Below, in pieces: positions 59,895 to 64,000 of a stretch of DNA of 64,000 bases. The stretch is from Lepidostoma basale. Lineage: Eukaryota > Arthropoda > Insecta > Trichoptera > Lepidostomatidae. A program made the translations under genes and the position numbers. Under the pieces are notes generated by a model. The model did no database searches. It had not been told where the DNA came from and worked only from the letters and a program-made list of their open reading frames with translations. How positions within the stretch are numbered: the first letter of the stretch is position 1; each line of letters begins with the position of its first letter. The stretch is from the NCBI GenBank assembly GCA_022606425.2, contig JAHDVF020001251.1:2528501-2592500 (forward strand), given 5' to 3'.

Positions 59895-60752
59895 TATACA
59901 AGATGAATTGTTTGTCAGTCAGCTGTTTGTTATATGCAGACGATGCTGTGTTAATCGTTTAGTGTCAAGGATGTATGAGGCATGCAAAAACAGTGACCTG
60001 GTGATGAATGTGTCTAAATCTAAAGTGATGGTTTTCGAGAAAGAAGAATGTATGACGATTTGTGATATAAGTGCGATGGGCGAGAAATTGGAGCAAGTTA
60101 CTGAATTTACGTATCTGGGAAGCATGTTTACAAGAGACGGAAAAGTGGAGAAAGACAACGAAAGAAGGGTTGGTGCTGGGAATAAAATAAATGGCACACT
60201 CAAAGTCATTACTGCAAATAGAAATATATCCACAGAAGCAAACATGGCAGTACACAAGGGAGTTCTAGTGCCAACCCTCATGTATGGAAGTGAAGCTTGG
60301 AGCTGGCAAAAGAAGGATGAAAGCAGGATAAATGCCGTAAAAATGAGATTACTAAGAAGAATGCGCGGGAAAACGTTGTATGATAGAATACCGAACGATT
60401 AACTAAGAAAGAAATGCAAGGCAGATGACTGCATCATGAATAAAATTAAAAAAGGATCCCTGAAATGGTTTGGACATATGGAACGAATGGATGAGAGTAG
60501 AATGGTTAAAAAGTTGTACACAAGCAGCGTGAGTGGGAAAAGAAGCCGAGGACGACCGAGGAAAACATGGCATGACCAAATTAATAAATTACTAAAAGGC
60601 GGCTGGGATAATCGACGTGCGTGCATGGTACGATGTATGAATGTAGAGGAATCCCGAGAGGTATGCCAGGACAGGGGATTGTGGCGATCCATCCTCTCTG
60701 CCTACCCCTCCGGGGAAATGGCGTGATGGTTAGTTAGTTAGTTAGTTAGTTT
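59895..60752 (+). pseudogene. RTE-like 3' portion including catalytic motif
   Basis: MNCLSVSCLLYADDAVLI (catalytic Asp-Asp), a ~25-bp deletion, then YEACKNSDLVMNVSKSKVMV, GEKLEQVTEFTYLGSMFTRD, LVPTLMYGSEAWSWQKKDES, LRRMRGKTLYDRIPND, stop 60400, KKGSLKWFGHMERMDESRMV, RGRPRKTWHDQINKLLKGG, SREVCQDRGLWRSILSAYPS, GEMA and a (GTTA)n tail. It supplies the segment deleted from 25795-28205. Confidence 0.8.
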
Positions 60753-60779
60753 ATATATACAAATTAAGTGCTTCGTCAA

Positions 60780-61343
60780 CAAACAAAAACCTCGCAAACA
60801 AAAGCCTATCCAAAAAAGCTAAGATGGCAGTGCACAATGGTGTTCTTGTGCCGACCCTTATGTATGGAAGTGAAGCATGGAACTGGCAAAATAAGGATGA
60901 AAGTAGAATAAATGCAGTAGAAATGAGATCTCTAAGACGAATGTGTGACAAATCTGTATATGATAGAGTGACAAATGCAAGTATAAGGAGTGAATGTGGT
61001 GCGAATGAAAGTGTTATGAACAAAATAAGGAAAGGGTCATTAAGATGGTTTGGACACATGGAAAGAATGAGTGAAGACAGAATGGTAAAGAAGGTATATG
61101 TAAACGGCGTGAACGGGGCTAGAAATAGAGGAAGGCCGAGGAAAATGTGGCACGATCAAATCAATCAAATATTGAATGTCGGTCACGTGAGGAGTCGGAA
61201 AAATTGACGTGCGTGCTTGACAAGATGTATAAATGTAGAGGAAGCGAGAGAAGTATGTCAGGACAGAACAGTGTGGCGTTCCATTCTTTCTGCCTACCCA
61301 TCCGGGGAAATGGCGTGATGGTTAGTTAGTTAGTTAGTTAGTT
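60780..61343 (+). pseudogene. RTE-like 3' fragment, second subfamily
   Basis: MAVHNGVLVPTLMYGSEAWN, MRSLRRMCDKSVYDRVTNAS, SLRWFGHMERMSEDRMVKKV, RGRPRKMWHDQINQILNVG, then VCQDRTVWRSILSAYPSGEM-type codons in a shifted frame and a (GTTA)n tail that ends at the SINE. Confidence 0.75.
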
Positions 61344-61575
61344 GACGACCTTCGTGGCAGAGTGGTAAGAGCTCTGACTTCCATACAGAAGGTCCCGGGT
61401 TCGATTCCTGGCGATGGCATCGTGATTGTCACACTGTCTTTGGTCTGGTGTAGAATTCACGTGACAATAAAATGGGGATAGATTGACTACCTATCACATG
61501 TCACGAGTATCAATATAATATCTAAAAAAAATGTATACAGTAATTGGGTATAGGTACATACGTAAAAAAAAAGTG
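61344..61575 (+). mobile_element. tRNA-derived SINE (copy 2)
   Basis: The tRNA-like head TGACGACCTTCGTGGCAGAG, GTGGTAAGAGCTCTGACTTC (A-box/anticodon region) and B box GGTTCGATTCC at 61398-61408 are followed by a ~150-bp body and a short A-run at the 3' end. It sits exactly on the (GTTA)n tail of the preceding RTE-like copy. The loop CTTCCAT could hold a Gly-type TCC anticodon, but this is uncertain. Not a functional tRNA gene. Confidence 0.8.
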
Positions 61576-61592
61576 CTTCGTACGAAAGAGTA

Positions 61593-62330
61593 ACTAACTC
61601 ACTAACTAACCATCACGCCGTCTCCCCGAAGGGGTAGGCAGAAAGAATGGACTGCCACACTTTTCTTTCCTGACATATTTCTCTCACTTCCTCAACATTC
61701 ATACATCGTGTCATGCACGCGCGTCGATTTCTCTGACTCCTCACAAGGCCGACATTCAATATTTGATTTATTTGTTTGTGCCACGTTTTCCTCGGTCTTT
61801 CTCTATTTCTGGTTCCATTAACATCATTAATATATAATTTTTTTACCATTCTTTCTTCATTCATTCTTTCCATATGTCCAAACCATCTTAATGATCCTTT
61901 CATTATTTTGTTCATGACACTATCATTCGCACCGCATTCACTTCTTATATTTTCATTCGACACTCTATCATACACAGATTATCCACACATTCGTCTAAGA
62001 GATCTCATTTCTACTGCATTTTTTCTACTTTCATCCTTCTTTTGCCAGTTCCATGCTTCGCTTCCATACATAAGGGTCGGTAGAAGAACACCATTGTGCA
62101 CTGCCATTCTAGCTTTTTTGGATAGGTTTTTGTTTGCGATGACAACTTTAAAGTGCACCATTCACTTTGTTGCCTGCCCCAACCCTTCTTTCAATATCCC
62201 TCTCCACTGTAAACATACTACCTAAATACACGAACTCAACTACTTGCTCCAAATTTTCACCATTCACGCTAATGTTGCAGACTGTCATGGTAAATGCGAA
62301 AGAGTATATTTTTATATTTGATAGTTTAAG
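61593..62330 (-). pseudogene. RTE-like 3' portion, minus strand
   Basis: The CTAACTCACTAACTAACC tail precedes codons YPFGETA, VWQSILS, RERPRKTWHKQINQILN, HMERMNEERMVKKLYINDVN, MYDRVSNENIRSECGAND, LPTLMYGSEAWNWQKKDESR, VEFVYLGSMFTVERDIERRV. Subfamily of 43788 and 51093. Frame shifts near 61978 and 62160. Confidence 0.75.
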
Positions 62331-62800
62331 AAGCGCAAGCACCGCACGCGGGTTCCTTGATGAAAAAAGTTTGAAAAGCACTGAACCGTGTGTGTAATGG
62401 CTGACTTCATTTGAAATAAGAATCGGATCTCATTTTTATATACGCGTGTCGGTACCGAGTTGTGCGCGTGAAGAAAGGTTCAAACTATGTTAGTTATAAC
62501 AATATATGTTAGAAAATGGTTAACGTCTTAACCATATCGCGCACTATAGTTTAGTAATACTTAAATGTGTCAGTAAAATATAAATTCATCGCCCGCGAGT
62601 GATATATACGCAAAGTGGGGTTATGTCGCTCGGATCAAAAGTTATTTTTGACCACCAGCGACAGTGGAAAGTGACAGTGGGTGAAGATACTTGCAATCGA
62701 AGTGTATTTTAACTGATTGTCATCTGGGCAGCGGCTTCCGTGTTCGGACCAGACTTCCTTGCGAAAAGAGGTTGGAAAAAGGTATAGATTATTATAATTG
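62331..62800. other. Spacer with no recognised feature
   Basis: Mixed composition. No coding or repeat structure that I can support. Confidence 0.35.
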
Positions 62801-62804
62801 AAAG

Positions 62805-62965
62805 GGTTCGACCCTTATGTATGGAAATTAAGCATGGAACAGTAAAATAAGGAAGAAAGTAGAAAAATGCAGCGGAAATCAAGTCAAATCAGTTTATTTC
62901 ATCAAAAGACATTACAAAATTAAGGTTTAAGGCATATATTGAGAACAGGTAATATAATAATAGGG
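62805..62965. mobile_element. Junction of RTE-like (+) and Jockey-like (-) fragments
   Basis: 62805-62877 reads RPLCMEIKHGT in the LVPTLMYGSEAWN position of the RTE-like family. 62878-62965 (CAAGTCAAATCAGTTTATTT...AAGGCATATATTGAGAACAG) is the reverse complement of the Jockey-like 3' UTR with its TGATTTGA tail. 62966-63071 is AT-rich spacer. Confidence 0.55.
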
Positions 62966-63071
62966 TGTTTTTTAGAGGTATATCATACATATTCAAAATG
63001 AAAAAAAAAACACATTAAAATAATGTTAATGTCTATGATATTGGCTTTATTTAATAGATAATTTTAATTTA

Positions 63072-63325
63072 TTTGGTTATTTTATTTTATAACATTGTAT
63101 TTTATATTATTTTTTTTAGATTTATTTTGTGGGTGTTGGACGATCGAAGTGTGCGCGAGAGATGCCTATTGGTGGCGATGAGGTTCGCAACCCATCACAC
63201 CGCGTCTCTCGCGGGGCGAAAAAAGAAGGATGGAGTGCCGCATCGGTAAAAGTGTGACAGTCCATTCTTTCTGCCTACCCTTTCGGGGAGACGGCGTGAT
63301 GGTTAGTTAGTTAGCTAGTTTAATT
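63072..63325 (+). mobile_element. SINE-like element with RTE-type 3' tail (copy 2)
   Basis: Collinear with 59409-59670 from the AT-rich 5' start (TTATTTTATTTTATAACATT) through GATGAGGTTCGCAACCCATC to the (GTTA)n tail. A few substitutions separate the copies (GTGCGCGAGAG vs GTGCGCGGGAG). Confidence 0.6.
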
Positions 63326-63344
63326 TTATGTCATTATTGTTTAA

Positions 63345-63620
63345 ATATGATTTCGGGCATATGAGCGCCACGGCTAGCTCGAATGAAGCGCAATCGTGAA
63401 GTCCAATTTTCCACATTTGTCGTCTTTGTGGATGCGTATTATCCATTAGAGTGTACGTGGTGCGAAAACGATCCATGGTCTTCCGAATAACTTGCTCGGG
63501 TGGACGATTATGTAGACCGTAAAATGGACGTAGTGCCCGATAAGTTTTGCGAGCCGAACCATGATTTTCAAAAAAAAATTGCACAATTCGTAAGCGCTGT
63601 TCTGACGTCAGTGTATTCAA
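63345..63620 (-). pseudogene. Tc/mariner-type transposase N-terminal (DUF4817-like) fragment
   Basis: MNTLTSEQRLRIVQFFFENH, GSARKTYRALRPFYGLHNRP, PEQVIRKTMDRFRTTYTLMD: the helix-turn-helix head of a large insect transposase family related to Tc1/mariner (DUF4817 type). The catalytic domain is absent. It complements the C-terminal fragment at 2126-2579 but is not adjacent to it. Confidence 0.65.
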
Positions 63621-63699
63621 CGGTGAAATGGCAAATCGTACTGACTACAAATCAGCTGTCAACTGTCAAATTTACCGTCTGTAGAAACAATATTGCCAG

Positions 63700-63962
63700 T
63701 TTAAAAACCTGGATGAGAGTAGAATGGTTAAAAAGTTGTACACAAGCAGCTTGAGTGGAAAAAGAAGCCGAGGACGACCGAGAAAAACATGGCATGACCA
63801 AATTAATCAATTTGCTAAAAGGCGGTCACATTCGAAGTCGGAATAATCGACGTGCGTATGTATGAACGTAGAGGAAGCCCGAGAGGTATGCCGGGACAGA
63901 GCATTGTGACGATCCATCTTCTCTGCCTACCCATCCGGGGAAATGGTTAGTTAGTTAGTTTC
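63700..63962 (+). pseudogene. RTE-like 3' end fragment
   Basis: KPG then WMRVEWLKSCTQAA frame, shifted relative to MDESRMVKKLYTSSLSGKRS, RGRPRKTWHDQINQF, NVEEAREVCRDRAL-stop, and a short GTTAGTTAGTTT tail at the end. The last ~40 bp of the window are unassigned. Confidence 0.65.
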
Positions 63963-64000
63963 AAATATGTGGTTTTGCAATGGTATGATTCATTGACCCT

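Noticed and set aside
61344..61420. Possible functional tRNA gene (A and B boxes, cloverleaf-like)
   Set aside because: A second copy at 40675-40922 shares a further ~150-bp body and A-rich tail with flanking AACAT, so it is a SINE. Anticodon-stem pairing is imperfect.

Overview
This is a gene-poor, repeat-dense piece of an animal nuclear genome, most likely an insect. The evidence is GT-AG introns, a tandem family of C2H2 zinc-finger (ZNF) genes, and remains of mariner, Tc1, piggyBac, pogo/Tigger, PIF/Harbinger-like, Jockey, RTE-like, L2/CR1-like, Penelope and LTR elements, plus a tRNA-derived SINE. A hemipteran or another basal neopteran would fit, but the species cannot be named from the sequence. 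There is no rRNA, CRISPR array or operon structure, and no confident housekeeping gene.

The backbone is a same-strand (minus) cluster of paralogous ZNF genes. Copy A (1-1059) runs off the left edge. Copy B (14143-16008) is an intact ORF with a decayed finger tail at 13546-14142. Copy E (29754-30129) is an N-terminal stub. Copy C (32934-34799) is intact, but its stop codon comes from a foldback MITE. Copy D (about 40080-42289) is broken by two stops and a SINE. Copy F (45729-47222) is intact and the most diverged. Two more loci keep only the promoter or leader (35337-35628 and 38482-38850). Every copy shares an acidic N-terminus with three or four SUMO-consensus motifs (IKTE, VKRE, VKQE, IKxE) and then fingers of the form CSVCEKRF. 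Most copies also share an 86-87 bp leader intron and a CRE-like TGACGTCA or a one-base variant about 95 bp upstream of the intron donor.

Layout. 1-4019 (copy A, promoter, piggyBac fragment, Tc/mariner tail, THAP exon, Jockey fragment) is paralogous to 13430-25742, where the same order is kept but later insertions expand it about threefold. 4020-13429 is TE debris and AT-rich spacer with a nested pair of DNA elements (6767-8010). 25795-29500 holds RTE-like and other non-LTR remains. 31620-35336 and 39273-42835 are a second pair of segmental duplicates (copies C and D). 43550-47410 is the copy F unit, carrying RTE and Penelope insertions. 47735-63962 is almost entirely nested non-LTR retrotransposons, mariners, a SINE and a SINE-like family with an RTE tail.

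One LTR family (about 0.9-1.0 kb LTRs, TG...CA ends, primer site matching tRNA-Lys) occurs eight times. Several copies have exact 4-bp target duplications that can be read against empty sites in paralogous DNA of the same window. The most distinctive points are the modular ZNF cluster, the recurrent 'LTR-PBS-LTR tip' structure, a Penelope fragment with a hammerhead-like ribozyme core, and the MITE that now ends a zinc-finger ORF. All statements come from reading the sequence; no alignment or database search was run.
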